A stretch of DNA of 64,000 bases from positions 1 to 64,000 of the forward strand of contig JAHJZX010000026.1 in the NCBI GenBank assembly GCA_018826295.1, read 5' to 3'. The stretch comes from Gammaproteobacteria bacterium (GTDB lineage: Bacteria > Pseudomonadota > Gammaproteobacteria > Enterobacterales > Alteromonadaceae). A model generated the notes under the pieces. It had not been told where the DNA came from. It worked only from the letters and a program-made list of their open reading frames with translations, and did no database searches. A program made the translations under genes and the position numbers. Below, piece by piece: positions 45,666 through 54,277 of this stretch (within the stretch, counting starts at the first letter, position 1; each line of letters starts with the position of its first letter).

Positions 45666-46079
45666 TTACTCCAGCGAAAATGTATAGGCTTCTTTTAGCA
45701 GGGGTATCAGCTGGCTGACGTCAGCCGCACTGGCAATTTTCACAACGTGCGTAACCTGCTTGCCGTCATCAACCACTTTAATAAAAAGCGGGTTATCAAC
45801 TTTGCGGCCAAGATGTATCGCCAGGCGCACCGCGTCCTTCATAATGGATAAATCGGTGAAGATACGGCGGCTACGAAACAGCACATAACGGTCGCGGGCA
45901 ACGATTTCTACATCACCTAGCTGTGTGACAATGTTTTCTATTGCACGATAAACCTCAATAACCGCTGGCGGCCTGTCGCGTAGCACATCGGCGCGGTTAC
46001 CGGTGCCACAGGCATGGCGCTGATTTTTGCGGCTAAAGTCGCGTTGGCATTTCGGGCATTGCCAGCTTGCTGAATTCAT
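45666..46079 (-). CDS. DUF5655 protein with N-terminal zinc-finger-like segment
   Basis: Starting at 46079 (AGAGG six bases upstream) gives 137 residues opening MNSASWQCPKCQRDFSRKNQRHACG, a C2-x-HC zinc-finger-like element. The DUF5655 domain follows (AIENIVTQLGDVEIVARDRYVLFRSRRIFTDL in parts; KEAYTFSLE at the end). The longer open frame has no export or domain features. A second, truncated copy of the first 38 codons lies at 54863-55027. Confidence 0.85.
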   Translation of the reverse strand: MNSASWQCPKCQRDFSRKNQRHACGTGNRADVLRDRPPAVIEVYRAIENIVTQLGDVEIVARDRYVLFRSRRIFTDLSIMKDAVRLAIHLGRKVDNPLFIKVVDDGKQVTHVVKIASAADVSQLIPLLKEAYTFSLE

Positions 46080-46294
46080 TTGGGCCTCTGATAGCGAATA
46101 TTGTCTGGCACCAGTGTAGCTTAAGCCATTAGTTTGCCTGGAGCCATTCTTCTGAAGGTCAGGCACAAACCCCGGTTGCGTTTATCCTGTCAGCTTGCCT
46201 TTTAACCGCAGCAGACGCCGTTTATCATAAAATACACTTTGCGGGCCGACGTTGTGGTTAAGTTGGGATCTGATATACAAAAGGAGATTGATAA

Positions 46295-46948
46295 GTGAAA
46301 AACATAATTTTTGGCAGTGCATTATTACTGGGCAGCTTTGGCAGCCTGGCTGAAGGTTATCAGGGCCAGTGGCGCGGAGTGCTGCAACTAACACCTGAGT
46401 CGGGCATAGTACTCGGTTTAAAGCTGACGCCGGCAGGGCAAGGTTACCAACTTGAGTTGTTTAGCCCGAATCAACACGATCAGCCGATAGAGCCAAGCAG
46501 TGTGTCTATAGCCGGTGATGTGTTGACATTCAGCGTCGATGCACTGAGCGCCCGTTTTGAAGGTCGTTTTAATGGTGACAGCTTAACCGGCATCTTTACT
46601 CAAGGCCGTGAAAGACCCGTAACGTTAACGCGGCTGGGGCAGACTGACCTTGCCAGTTTGCAAAATGAGCAGCAGTGGGCCGGTGATTTGGTGCTTAGCA
46701 AAAATGCCAGCTTGCCGCTGGTACTAAATGTTGCAGTTATTGCTGGTGGTTATCATGTCACGCTGGATAGCCCTAAGCAGCAGAGTTTCGGCATACCGGT
46801 CGATGAGTTTAGCGTAAGCGCGCAGCAACTCAGTTTCAGCTCGTCAAGGATAAATGCCAGCTACCAGGGGCAGTGGCACCAAGATCAATGGCAAGGTACC
46901 TTTGTACAGGGGCAGGCGGTGCCGCTAAATTTAAAAAAAAAGCTCTGA
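46295..46948 (+). CDS. Exported beta-rich protein with two internal repeats; 0-frame part of a probable frameshift fusion
   Basis: The protein is 217 residues with signal peptide MKNIIFGSALLLGSFGSLAE. The mature part has two repeats of about 100 residues: GYQGQWRGVLQLTPESGIVLGLKLTPAGQGY matches QQWAGDLVLSKNASLPLVLNVAVIAGGY, and FSPNQHDQPIEPSSVSIAGDVLTFS matches DSPKQQSFGIPVDEFSVSAQQLSFS (each given in part). It terminates at TGA 46946-46948, straight after a run of nine A (46933-46941). The serine hydrolase frame, which has no signal peptide, continues from the same run. The domain resembles the secreted side domains found in some bacterial serine hydrolases. See the slippery site. Confidence 0.72.
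   Translation: MKNIIFGSALLLGSFGSLAEGYQGQWRGVLQLTPESGIVLGLKLTPAGQGYQLELFSPNQHDQPIEPSSVSIAGDVLTFSVDALSARFEGRFNGDSLTGIFTQGRERPVTLTRLGQTDLASLQNEQQWAGDLVLSKNASLPLVLNVAVIAGGYHVTLDSPKQQSFGIPVDEFSVSAQQLSFSSSRINASYQGQWHQDQWQGTFVQGQAVPLNLKKKL
46936..46942 (+). other. A AAA AAG slippery heptamer: possible -1 ribosomal frameshift site
   Basis: In the frame of the upstream gene the codons read TTA AAA AAA AAG CTC TGA, which contains the canonical -1 heptamer A AAA AAG. A one-base backward slip skips the stop and enters GCT CTG AAT GAC, the serine hydrolase frame. A weak stem (GTTGC 46959-46963 with GCAAC 46992-46996, and CAGG with CCTG inside) lies 16 bases downstream. The alternative is a mutational or assembly indel in the nine-A run. 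Confidence 0.5.
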
Positions 46949-47943
46949 ATGACGTTGAGTTGCCCAGGCTGGAAAACCTGTCTGAGTGGCTGCAACAGGA
47001 GTTTGGCCAGCACGCCGTTGCAATTGCACTGGTGTCCGCTGCAGACGTACACTATAAGTTGCATGGCCTGGCTGATGTTGCCAGCCTACAGCCGGCTAAC
47101 CGTGGCACCTTGTTTGAAATTGGTTCGGTAACAAAGCCATTAACCGCGCTGGCGGTGCTGGATGAAGTTGCAGCCGGCCGCTGGCGGCTGGATGTGCAAC
47201 TGGCAGAACAGTTTAAACTACCGCTGCTGGCAACGCAGCGCTATACGCTGGCCGATTTGCTCAGCCACCGCAGTGGCTTACCGCGTCTTCCGGAAAATCT
47301 TCCGTTGCATGATCTGACTAACCCTTATGCCGGTTATGGTCGGGCCGAGCTTATTGCAGCACTTGGCAACAGCGCTGAAACGCAGCAATTTGCTTATTCA
47401 AATTTGGGTTATGGCTTGTTAGGCTGGCTGTTGTCTGAATCGCTGGCGCAGTCTTATGCCAAGCTAATGCAGCATAAGGTGTTTCATCGGTTAAATATGC
47501 GTACAGCCCGGGTGCCCGCGCCGGCCGCTGATTTGTTACCGGGTTTGGCTACCGGTTATGCTATTAACGCTGAGCCGGTATTGCATTGGCAATTTGATAG
47601 CCTGGCGGGGGCAGGGGCTGTTGTAGCCAGTATTGAGGATATGGCGGCAATGTTACAAACGATTTTTGCTAAGGCGGAAACAGATGCGGTATTGGCAGCC
47701 TGGTTAACGCCACTGCCTCTGACTGACTTGCCAGCAATGACACCTGGCTGGATGCTAAATGAGCAGGAGTGGCTGTGGCATGCCGGACAAACGGCCGGAT
47801 TCAGCAGTTTAGTTGTGTTCTCGCCAAAGCAACAAAAGGGGCTGGTGATCTTAAGTAATATTGCCCGGCCAGTAACTGAAGTAGGGATGGTGTTGTTTGA
47901 ACAATGGTTGTTATCGCCAGATAAGCAGGGAGCAACGCTATGA
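46942..47943 (+). CDS. Serine hydrolase (class C beta-lactamase fold), -1 frame part of a probable fusion
   Basis: About 333 residues in the -1 frame, from ALNDVELPRLENLSEWLQQEF on. It shows the beta-lactamase fold with SVTK (SxxK) in GTLFEIGSVTKPLTA, YSN (YxN) in FAYSNLGYGLLGWL and HAGQTAG where KTG is expected. It has no in-frame ATG with ribosome site and no signal peptide: the only upstream ATG, at 46873, gives a nonsense N-terminus. This argues that it is expressed as a fusion with the preceding exported protein. Its stop overlaps the LytS-like kinase gene (ATGA). Confidence 0.75.
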   Translation, partial: ALNDVELPRLENLSEWLQQEFGQHAVAIALVSAADVHYKLHGLADVASLQPANRGTLFEIGSVTKPLTALAVLDEVAAGRWRLDVQLAEQFKLPLLATQRYTLADLLSHRSGLPRLPENLPLHDLTNPYAGYGRAELIAALGNSAETQQFAYSNLGYGLLGWLLSESLAQSYAKLMQHKVFHRLNMRTARVPAPAADLLPGLATGYAINAEPVLHWQFDSLAGAGAVVASIEDMAAMLQTIFAKAETDAVLAAWLTPLPLTDLPAMTPGWMLNEQEWLWHAGQTAGFSSLVVFSPKQQKGLVILSNIARPVTEVGMVLFEQWLLSPDKQGATL

Positions 47944-48998
47944 AGTTGAGCCGAAACCATGTTTATTGGTTGCTGCACACTGTGGGCTGGGGGTTGCTGT
48001 ATAGTCTGATAAGTCTGGTTATATATCAGCGGCCGGTATTTGTGGCTACTGAGCTGCTATATGCACTGGTGCTGGTAGCTAGTACGGCGCTAGGGGCGCA
48101 TTTACTGCGGTTGCTGTATAAGCACCGGCTGGCGCAGGCCCGGATTAGCCGCCAGGTGCTTGGTCTGTTGCTGGGCAGTGTACTGGTAGCCGCTACCGCC
48201 ACGCTGATATTGCTGGCTTTTTTCTTTTTGCTGACACTGACTGATTACAGCTTCCCGGTGCCGCCGGCCCAGCGCTGGTTTGTGATTAAAACGATTTTCA
48301 GCGGCAATTTTATCAATATGCTGATGGCTATGCTGCTGTGGTCTGCCTGCTATTTTGCCGTAATCAAGGTTCGGCAGTTGCGGCAAACTACTGCTCTGTT
48401 AACTGCAACACAGCTGGATGCACTGCTTAACCAGCTTAACCCGCACTTTTTGTTTAATGTACTAAATAATATCCGCGCACTCATCCTGGAAGACCCTAAT
48501 AAAGCACGGGATATGCTAAGTGTTCTGGCCGATATGCTGCGATATAACCTGGATTCACAGGCCAATGTAAAGGTTGCCCTGCGCGATGAACTTGAGGTGG
48601 TGCATCATTATCTGGCGTTGTGTGCCATACAGTTTGAACAGCGGCTTCGCTATGAAGAAAATATTCCGCCGGACTGTATGACGCTGGCAGTACCTCGGCT
48701 GTTGCTGCAGTTATGTGTGGAAAATGCAATTAAGCATGGTATCAGCACGCTGCCAGCGGGGGGGCGTATTCAGCTTACGGCCAGTATTGTCGACGATAAA
48801 TTGCAGCTGCGGGTGCTTAACGATGGTCAGTTGACATCGCCGGCAACCGCACGCGGGGTCGGGCTGACAAATATCCGCCAGCGGTTGGCCTTGTTGTATC
48901 AAAGCAATGCCAGTATTAAGCTGGTGCAGCAACAACAAAACGTATTAACAGAGATATGTTTGCCGATGGAGCCATTAGATGAAAGTGGTCATTGTTGA
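47940..48998 (+). CDS. LytS/YehU-type sensor histidine kinase
   Basis: The 352-residue protein has four predicted transmembrane helices in the first 140 residues. The His_kinase domain follows (QLDALLNQLNPHFLFNVLNNIRALI, phospho-His in NPHFLFN), then an ATPase domain with LCVENAIKHG and GVGLTNIRQRL. It overlaps the serine hydrolase gene by four bases and the LytTR regulator by 20, so all are translationally coupled. It may sense the state of the envelope or the product of the hydrolase; the signal is unknown. Confidence 0.93.
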   Translation: MKLSRNHVYWLLHTVGWGLLYSLISLVIYQRPVFVATELLYALVLVASTALGAHLLRLLYKHRLAQARISRQVLGLLLGSVLVAATATLILLAFFFLLTLTDYSFPVPPAQRWFVIKTIFSGNFINMLMAMLLWSACYFAVIKVRQLRQTTALLTATQLDALLNQLNPHFLFNVLNNIRALILEDPNKARDMLSVLADMLRYNLDSQANVKVALRDELEVVHHYLALCAIQFEQRLRYEENIPPDCMTLAVPRLLLQLCVENAIKHGISTLPAGGRIQLTASIVDDKLQLRVLNDGQLTSPATARGVGLTNIRQRLALLYQSNASIKLVQQQQNVLTEICLPMEPLDESGHC

Positions 48999-49680
48999 TG
49001 ATAGCCGTCTTGCACGGTTAGAACTGCGAAATCAGCTGCAACATTGCCCTGGTATCGACAGCGTGGCTGAGGCGGCAGATATTAACCAGGCGTTAGCGTT
49101 GATTGCCGGCAAAACACCGGATTTGCTATTGCTCGATATTGATATGCCAGGTGGTGATGGTTTTAGCCTACTTGAGCAATTGCAAGCTGCTGGGCCCTTA
49201 CCCCATGTTATTTTTGTCACGGCCTATGATCAGTATGCGTTGAAATCGTTTGATTATCATGCGACAGATTATTTATTAAAGCCGGTTACACTGTCCCGCC
49301 TGCAAGAGGCACTGGCTAAAGTACCCTTAGCGGATGGCCGCAGCCAAATGACACTGCAAAGCCAGGTTTTTCTAAAAGACGGTGAGCGTTGCTACTTTGT
49401 CACCCTGGCCGATATCTACGCCTTTGAAGCCCAGGGCAATTACACCAAGGTATATTTTAGCGGCGCTACACCACTGATTTACCGCAATCTGACATCATTG
49501 GAGCAAAAGCTGCCAACTGAGGTGTTCTTTCGGGCGAATCGTAGCTGGATTATAAATACAAAATATATTCAGCATATTGCACCTGCTGTGTCCGGTGGTT
49601 TTGACGTCAGACTGAGTAGCCTGAATGTAGAAATATCGCGGCGGCAAGCCACCGCCTTTAAACAGGGGTGGGGTTTATAG
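48979..49680 (+). CDS. LytTR-family response regulator
   Basis: The 233-residue protein has a receiver domain (MKVVIVDDSRLARLEL, phospho-Asp in PDLLLLDIDMPGGDG, Lys in LLKPVTLSRLQ). A LytTR DNA-binding domain follows (ADIYAFEAQGNYTKVYF, SLEQKLPTEVFFRANRSWIIN). It partners the LytS-type kinase directly upstream. Expected targets are LytTR direct repeats, but none was recognised near the operon. Confidence 0.95.
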   Translation: MKVVIVDDSRLARLELRNQLQHCPGIDSVAEAADINQALALIAGKTPDLLLLDIDMPGGDGFSLLEQLQAAGPLPHVIFVTAYDQYALKSFDYHATDYLLKPVTLSRLQEALAKVPLADGRSQMTLQSQVFLKDGERCYFVTLADIYAFEAQGNYTKVYFSGATPLIYRNLTSLEQKLPTEVFFRANRSWIINTKYIQHIAPAVSGGFDVRLSSLNVEISRRQATAFKQGWGL

Positions 49681-49767
49681 CCGTGACGTTTTGGGCGATA
49701 AGCTTGAAATTGTCAAGCGTACCCGTTTAACCGCTGCCACCGCCCCGGCACGGTAGCGCGTAGCACT

Positions 49768-51867
49768 CTATTGTATGAAACGGAATTTGTTTATTTCCGT
49801 TCCTTCTGGTGGTACTAGTTTTTGATCGAGCGATATAAGTTGTTGATAAACCTGAGGCCGGAACTTCTGTAATCTCGCTATACGGCTAAAGTGATTAGGT
49901 TCGGGTGCGAGGATTAGAGGCACAATGTCCCTTGCGGCCGGATGCAGCCGCTGATGCTGATAACTGTCTTCCAACAGCAAGTCAAACACATCAAGCCCCA
50001 ATTTCCCTACATCGGTAGAGTAGCCGTTTGCCAGCAAAAATGTAACAGCAGCATCTGAATGCAGTATCGCAGCAGCGAACATATCATTGCCAAAGCGGTC
50101 TTGAACGGAAAAATCAAATTTATCATGGTGTAACTGCTGCCATTTTTCCAGGCTGAGGTATCTGAACATCATTAAGCTGGACGGCGCTAAAGGTGATACA
50201 CGGGCTTGCCACAATGGCATTAGTTCTTCAGTAAAGTCCGGCAAACGCGCAAACAAATAATCTGTTTCCGCCTGATTAAGCGGGTTCGAGCTTACGAAAT
50301 CGAAAGCTTGCTGATATTCGTTGCTTTGTAGCAGAGTAATAAAAGAACTGTCTGCGGTTGAGGGGGCGCCGGATAATCCTGATTCATAATTCTGCCAAAT
50401 TTTCACTAATGCAGGGTCAATCTGATGTAGCTGTTGAGGTATATCTACACTTGTCTGTTTAATTTCTTCTATTAGCGACAAACTATGCTTATGATCTAAA
50501 AAGCCTTCTTCAGTAAGTTGCAACTCTTTTTGTCGCTGACAATCAGCGGATTTTTTCGATATCTCTGCTTGTCTTTGATTAACCAAATTTAATGCCGTTG
50601 TTATCGCCGCGTTCTGCGGCGGCGTCTGCGATTCATAGGTCTGGCTATCAATAAGTTCAATACCTTGCAGGAAAGTTCTAATCTGAGGTAGTGGCACTTG
50701 CGCGGTGTTGAAAGGCCGGTGGTTAGGGGCATGAAACATCAATTCGCTGCCAGTGGAATGAGTATACCTGCTCCCGTGAGCTCTGTAGCCTTTAGTTTTT
50801 AAGTATTGCAATGTATTCAAGTACTTTTCAGGGGAACTATCTGGCATTTCATAGCTTTCAGCATCTCTTGGAAGGTTCATTATGGCTATATCCATACCTG
50901 TAATAATGCCCGGCTCGTTGGTTGGTCTGACACCATGTTTATCAAGCATATCGAGCACTGCAATACTGTGTTTAGCCGCCGCAAGATCCGCCAGATTAGC
51001 GTAGGCATCGTGCCGGTCAAATGAGAATATCGGCATATCGCTTAATGCGGTTGTGTGCTGTAGCAATGGTTGTAGATACTCAGTTGGCAGGTTGTTATTA
51101 ATGGCTACGGCGGCGTCATTTACGGTGAAAGAGCGTCTTGATACAGCCTGAGAAAATTCTTCGATAGTTAAATTTTGGGCCGTCAATACAAACAAAATAG
51201 ACGGCGAAATAACCGGGCTACCAGCTATAGATAACGGGGATTGGAAGTAGGTGTTAAAAGTTTCGTCATTATCAAGTAACTGATATATATCAGCTTTGTC
51301 CACTTCTTTGCGTAGACTCAGTGCTATGTTTAGCCCTGGAGTTTGTCCTTCGATATTTGTCAGATTTTCAACAAGAATAGGTAAGACAGCTGCAGAAAAC
51401 CCTTCGATAACAGTCAAACCTTGCCACTGTTTTAATATAGAAGCAGAGCTTGTTAGGTGATATTTAGCTGCCTCATTTCTGATTTGTGCTTGCCATAGTA
51501 AGTCCTGATAGCTTTTGTAGAAAGTTTTGTATTGATCAGCGTATGTCAGTAATTCCTTTACGGTTTTACCCTGCTGTAACTCCTGTTGCAGAGCGGAAAT
51601 GACTACCTGATGGATATCGCCAACTTCTTGATTGAAATTTAATATATTGATATCGCATGGGTCTATTAAGTCTTGCTGCTTGTGGGATCTTGCCTGGGTT
51701 GGCTTTTCCTGCAGGGGGCTTTGCGTAGGTGCGAAATGTTGCTGATTATGTTGCCCGGACCCGGAAGTTTCGTGCACGTCAGTTTTACTCAGTTTCTTGC
51801 TAGAAAATACAAACAGAAAAAGAGCTACTAAGACTAATACGGCTAAATACGGAATGTTCTTCTTCAC
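49768..51867 (-). CDS. Large exported/anchored protein with ankyrin-like repeats, unknown
   Basis: The 699-residue protein has an N-terminal anchor (YLAVLVLVALFLFVF, residues 6-20) and a Gln/His/Ser-rich linker to about residue 65. A long mostly helical body follows with ankyrin-like units, such as YANLADLAAAKHSIAVLDMLDKHGV and FGNDMFAAAILHSDAAVTFLLANGY. Short cysteine pairs are absent. Residue usage is less GC-biased than in the flanking housekeeping genes. It is not similar to the other orphan at 30068 in any obvious way. Its function is unknown; binding of a periplasmic partner is inferred from the repeats. Confidence 0.65.
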   Translation of the reverse strand: MKKNIPYLAVLVLVALFLFVFSSKKLSKTDVHETSGSGQHNQQHFAPTQSPLQEKPTQARSHKQQDLIDPCDINILNFNQEVGDIHQVVISALQQELQQGKTVKELLTYADQYKTFYKSYQDLLWQAQIRNEAAKYHLTSSASILKQWQGLTVIEGFSAAVLPILVENLTNIEGQTPGLNIALSLRKEVDKADIYQLLDNDETFNTYFQSPLSIAGSPVISPSILFVLTAQNLTIEEFSQAVSRRSFTVNDAAVAINNNLPTEYLQPLLQHTTALSDMPIFSFDRHDAYANLADLAAAKHSIAVLDMLDKHGVRPTNEPGIITGMDIAIMNLPRDAESYEMPDSSPEKYLNTLQYLKTKGYRAHGSRYTHSTGSELMFHAPNHRPFNTAQVPLPQIRTFLQGIELIDSQTYESQTPPQNAAITTALNLVNQRQAEISKKSADCQRQKELQLTEEGFLDHKHSLSLIEEIKQTSVDIPQQLHQIDPALVKIWQNYESGLSGAPSTADSSFITLLQSNEYQQAFDFVSSNPLNQAETDYLFARLPDFTEELMPLWQARVSPLAPSSLMMFRYLSLEKWQQLHHDKFDFSVQDRFGNDMFAAAILHSDAAVTFLLANGYSTDVGKLGLDVFDLLLEDSYQHQRLHPAARDIVPLILAPEPNHFSRIARLQKFRPQVYQQLISLDQKLVPPEGTEINKFRFIQ

Positions 51868-52063
51868 TAACTTGTCCTTGTTGTTTTACCCTGTTTTCCA
51901 GTCTTCTTTATCGCCGTTGTACGCCTTACCCTAATAGTGTTTCGCCAGTGGAGTAACTTAGGTAACTTGTTAAGGCTAATCGAGTTTCTCAGGTGCTAAT
52001 ATCACCAGCATAGAGCCAGACTTGTCAAAACTAAAAGTGGCTAGTATTTACGCCAGTGCTGAA
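51868..52063. other. Intergenic stretch without a recognised gene
   Basis: These 196 bases are AT-rich and separate two minus-strand genes. They must include the promoter of the ankyrin-like gene at the left and the end of the GFA gene at the right. No repeat or strong hairpin was seen. Confidence 0.45.
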
Positions 52064-52474
52064 TTAACCGTCCTGACGCCCCTCTGTGAACACGGGTAAA
52101 GTCGTGTCCAGCTGACACCAATTTGCCTTATACGCAGTATAAATTTGGGCGTCTATTTTTACCGGTATATCGTCATCAAATGTTGAGATAGCTAGCTCAA
52201 TGTCATCATGCATTGACCCTTTAGTGCGGAAGCCTAAACTCGAACCACAATCGGAGCAGAATGTGCGAATAGTGCCATTGGCTGCAACAAACTCTTTTAG
52301 CAACTTTTCACCTGAAAGCCACTGTAGCCCTTGTACCCCAACCAAAGTGCCAAAAGCCGCGCCATGAAATTTACGACACATTGAGCAATAACAGTTTGCG
52401 GCTTTTGCGCTAAAACCACTAACAGAAAACTGAATACCTCCGCACAAACAAGAGCCCTGATAAATTTTGCTCAT
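52064..52474 (-). CDS. GFA/CENP-V-family zinc enzyme
   Basis: The 136-residue protein has the three cysteine clusters of the family: GSCLCGG, NCYCSMCRKFHG and TFCSDCGSS. These bind two zinc ions in glutathione-dependent formaldehyde-activating enzymes and their relatives. Length and motif order are typical. A broad role in adduct or aldehyde chemistry is inferred; the true substrate is unknown for most members. It stands alone on the minus strand. Confidence 0.93.
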   Translation of the reverse strand: MSKIYQGSCLCGGIQFSVSGFSAKAANCYCSMCRKFHGAAFGTLVGVQGLQWLSGEKLLKEFVAANGTIRTFCSDCGSSLGFRTKGSMHDDIELAISTFDDDIPVKIDAQIYTAYKANWCQLDTTLPVFTEGRQDG

Positions 52475-52685
52475 CTTAAGTCTCCTTTACGTTGCATAAC
52501 GCTTTGCATATTGGCCGCCGCAGCGCTGGCTATCCTGTGCAGCCCCTGATCTTGCTGTATTTCTTGCTGTATTGTAAGGGGTTAATCAGGCTAGCTGTTA
52601 TAGCCCTGATGCTGTGTTGTCATAATGTCCCCTTAGCATATAAATAAACTGTATACTGCCGCGCCTGCTTCCTAATAGGAAAGAC
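52475..52685. other. Intergenic stretch with a short tandem repeat
   Basis: The 211-base gap contains a direct repeat of CTTGCTGTATT (around 52551-52576) and an AT-rich part that ends at the MarR stop. No reading frame with a ribosome site was found. It is likely to hold the GFA promoter. Confidence 0.4.
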
Positions 52686-53105
52686 TTACAGCAACGGCTT
52701 GATCAAGCTAGACAAGTTACCCTGCTTGGCGGCATTAAGAGAAGTGAACAAGTTGTTTGCTGCTTCTGAAAACGCCGTTTTGGCTTCTTCGTACACCTGT
52801 TTGCCTGAGGCTGACAGCGTTACCAGGCTAACTCTGGCATCGCGGGCATTGGCCTCTTTCTCTACCAGGCCAATTTTTTCCAGCGGGTTGAGTAAGCGGG
52901 TAATGCCAGACGGGCTTAACCCTACGCGCTCGGCCAGTTCACTGCGGCGCATCTTCTGTGCCGGAGCTAAATACAATTGGTTTAGCACTAAGTAATCAGA
53001 TAAACCCAAGCCGTGGATAGATAATGCACCACCGACTTTTTTCTGAATAATGCCCTGCAGGTTCATCAAATCGATAACCAGATTTTCTGCGATAGGGTCT
53101 GACAT
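52686..53105 (-). CDS. MarR-family transcriptional regulator
   Basis: The 139-residue protein has the MarR fold: helix-turn-helix MRRSELAERVGLSPSGITRLLNPLEKIGLVEKE and wing ANARDARVSLVTLSASG (each typical). A C-terminal dimer helix follows. The family senses small molecules and represses itself and neighbouring genes. The perfect palindrome at 53153-53170 lies 48 bases upstream of its start. No intact divergent gene is present, so its original target may have been lost in the decay of the region 53.2-53.9 kb. Confidence 0.93.
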   Translation of the reverse strand: MSDPIAENLVIDLMNLQGIIQKKVGGALSIHGLGLSDYLVLNQLYLAPAQKMRRSELAERVGLSPSGITRLLNPLEKIGLVEKEANARDARVSLVTLSASGKQVYEEAKTAFSEAANNLFTSLNAAKQGNLSSLIKPLL

Positions 53106-53152
53106 AATAAATTCTCTTGTGTGATATTTGACTGCACAAATATATAGTCAAT

Positions 53153-53170
53153 TGCTTGACTGGTCAAGCA
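53153..53170. promoter_or_regulatory. MarR operator candidate TGCTTGAC-tg-GTCAAGCA
   Basis: Two perfect eight-base inverted arms with a two-base spacer form an 18-base palindrome, the size and symmetry of a MarR-family operator. It lies upstream of the MarR gene. A partial second copy, TTGACTG, occurs at 53138-53143. Confidence 0.65.
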
Positions 53171-53597
53171 TCATTCAAGCACTATGCAAGTTTGGCTAGG
53201 TGATAGTCAGGTAGAGAGCTAAATCTACTTGTTTTGTTAGGCAATTAACTTTTCGCCCATGCTCTTAGTGCCAGCTGCATACTTTTACCGATAAAGATGT
53301 TAGGCAATTTCAGAGGTTGTTTTTTTATCAATACGTCTGCCGAGTTCAGTGATGTGAATAGCGAGATATTTCGCTACTGCAATTTCCATAAAAAGCAGGT
53401 CAGGCATATTATCAGCCAGTATTTGTCAGCCGCTAACCATGCAATGCTGGACCATATCTGCCTATTGAAAGAAGGCGCTATTGTAACCGCTCACCTTGGT
53501 GGAGATGGCACAGCGCTTACAGCGCGATGTATTGAGATCCTCAGTGCCAACAAGTGCTGATCTCGACTGTCGAAAACTCAGCACAACCTGAAACTAC
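53171..53597. other. Accessory stretch without an intact recognised gene
   Basis: The region contains two exact copies of GTTAGGCAATT (53236-53246 and 53299-53309) 63 bases apart. It also holds a weak 87-codon open frame (53297-53560) whose product has no recognised family. The repeat recalls an integron core site but lacks the paired inverted core of an attC element. I interpret this as degenerate accessory DNA. Confidence 0.4.
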
Positions 53598-53876
53598 GAC
53601 AGTGCTTTGACAAGTTCAGACAAGTCATTCTGCCGTGACAGATGGAATTTGATGACCAAACAGCAGGAATAGCTCCAGCTGTGTGGCATTGATGCCGAAA
53701 CCCAGCTTATGCAGTTTAGCAATAACGAGATAGTAGATTATTTACGGGTAAATAAAGGTGCGGCGGACACCACCATTTTTATGATCGTCGGCAATAGCCG
53801 TAACGTCTGCGGTTTAACGGATAACTTTAGTTCAGCTGATGTACAGCAGTGGTTTAGCTTGCTCAACGTTAATTAG
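53598..53876 (+). pseudogene. Degenerate copy of the 184-residue protein at 57648-58202
   Basis: The frame ending TAG 53874-53876 encodes GIDAETQLMQFSNNEIVDYL, then VNKGAADTTIFMIVGNSR. It is clearly homologous to GIEAETQLMQFTTGDVAAYV and LNKGTADNTIFMIVGNSS in the intact gene. Upstream, KQQE is followed by an in-frame TAG where the intact copy reads KQQTLLQ, and the first half of the gene is missing. It is therefore a broken partial duplicate 4 kb from its parent. The copy still ends QQWFSLLNVN, ten residues beyond the parent's stop. Confidence 0.85.
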
Positions 53877-53913
53877 CTACGACCCCTTTTTCCGAATATT
53901 CAGCAGAGAAATT

Positions 53914-54264
53914 TTACTGGCGCAGTATTTTTTCCAGCGCTTTGCCTTTAGCCAGCTCGTCTATCAGCTTGTCTAAGTAGCGTATTTTTTGCATCAGTGG
54001 GTCAGCAACCTCTTCTACCCGCACACCGCAAACAACGCCTTTAATCAGCACACAGTTCGGGTGCATGGCCGGGGCCTGTTCAAAAAACGTAGCAAAGTCA
54101 TGTTGTTGCTCAATTTGCTGCTGCAGTTCAGCTTGGTTATAACCGGTAAGCCAGCAGATAATCTGATCCACTTCGTCTTTAGTGCGGTTTTTCCGTTCAG
54201 CCTTTTTTACATACAGTGGATAGACTTGAGCAAAAGGCATACTGAAAATACGGTGTTCGGTCAT
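53914..54264 (-). CDS. DUF2200 family protein
   Basis: The 116-residue reading from [25 protein letters not shown] shows the DUF2200 signature, with [18 protein letters not shown] and the conserved C-terminal [22 protein letters not shown]. Thirteen extra in-frame codons upstream have no family similarity, so the internal ATG is chosen. The family is widespread in bacteria, usually as a small stand-alone cytosolic protein with unknown function. Confidence 0.9.
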   Translation of the reverse strand: MTEHRIFSMPFAQVYPLYVKKAERKNRTKDEVDQIICWLTGYNQAELQQQIEQQHDFATFFEQAPAMHPNCVLIKGVVCGVRVEEVADPLMQKIRYLDKLIDELAKGKALEKILRQ

Positions 54265-54277
54265 TGAGGCTGTCCTT

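Noticed and set aside
46873..46941. ATG at 46873 as the start of the serine hydrolase
   Set aside because: It would give an N-terminus with no signal peptide and no family similarity, wholly overlapping the coding region of the upstream gene. The slip at the A-run explains the frame better.
46949..47131. A 60-codon frame directly after the TGA (TGAATG)
   Set aside because: The ATG is out of frame with the hydrolase, and the product is cysteine-rich without any domain; it is a shadow of the hydrolase.
53236..53309. Two copies of GTTAGGCAATT that look like integron core sites
   Set aside because: They are in direct orientation 63 bases apart, there is no paired inverted core with an extended stem between them, and no integrase gene is in the window.
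53297..53560. An 87-codon plus-strand open frame
   Set aside because: It starts inside the second GTTAGGC copy, has no ribosome site and no recognisable family, and lies in degenerate DNA. It was kept only as a note in the intergenic entry.
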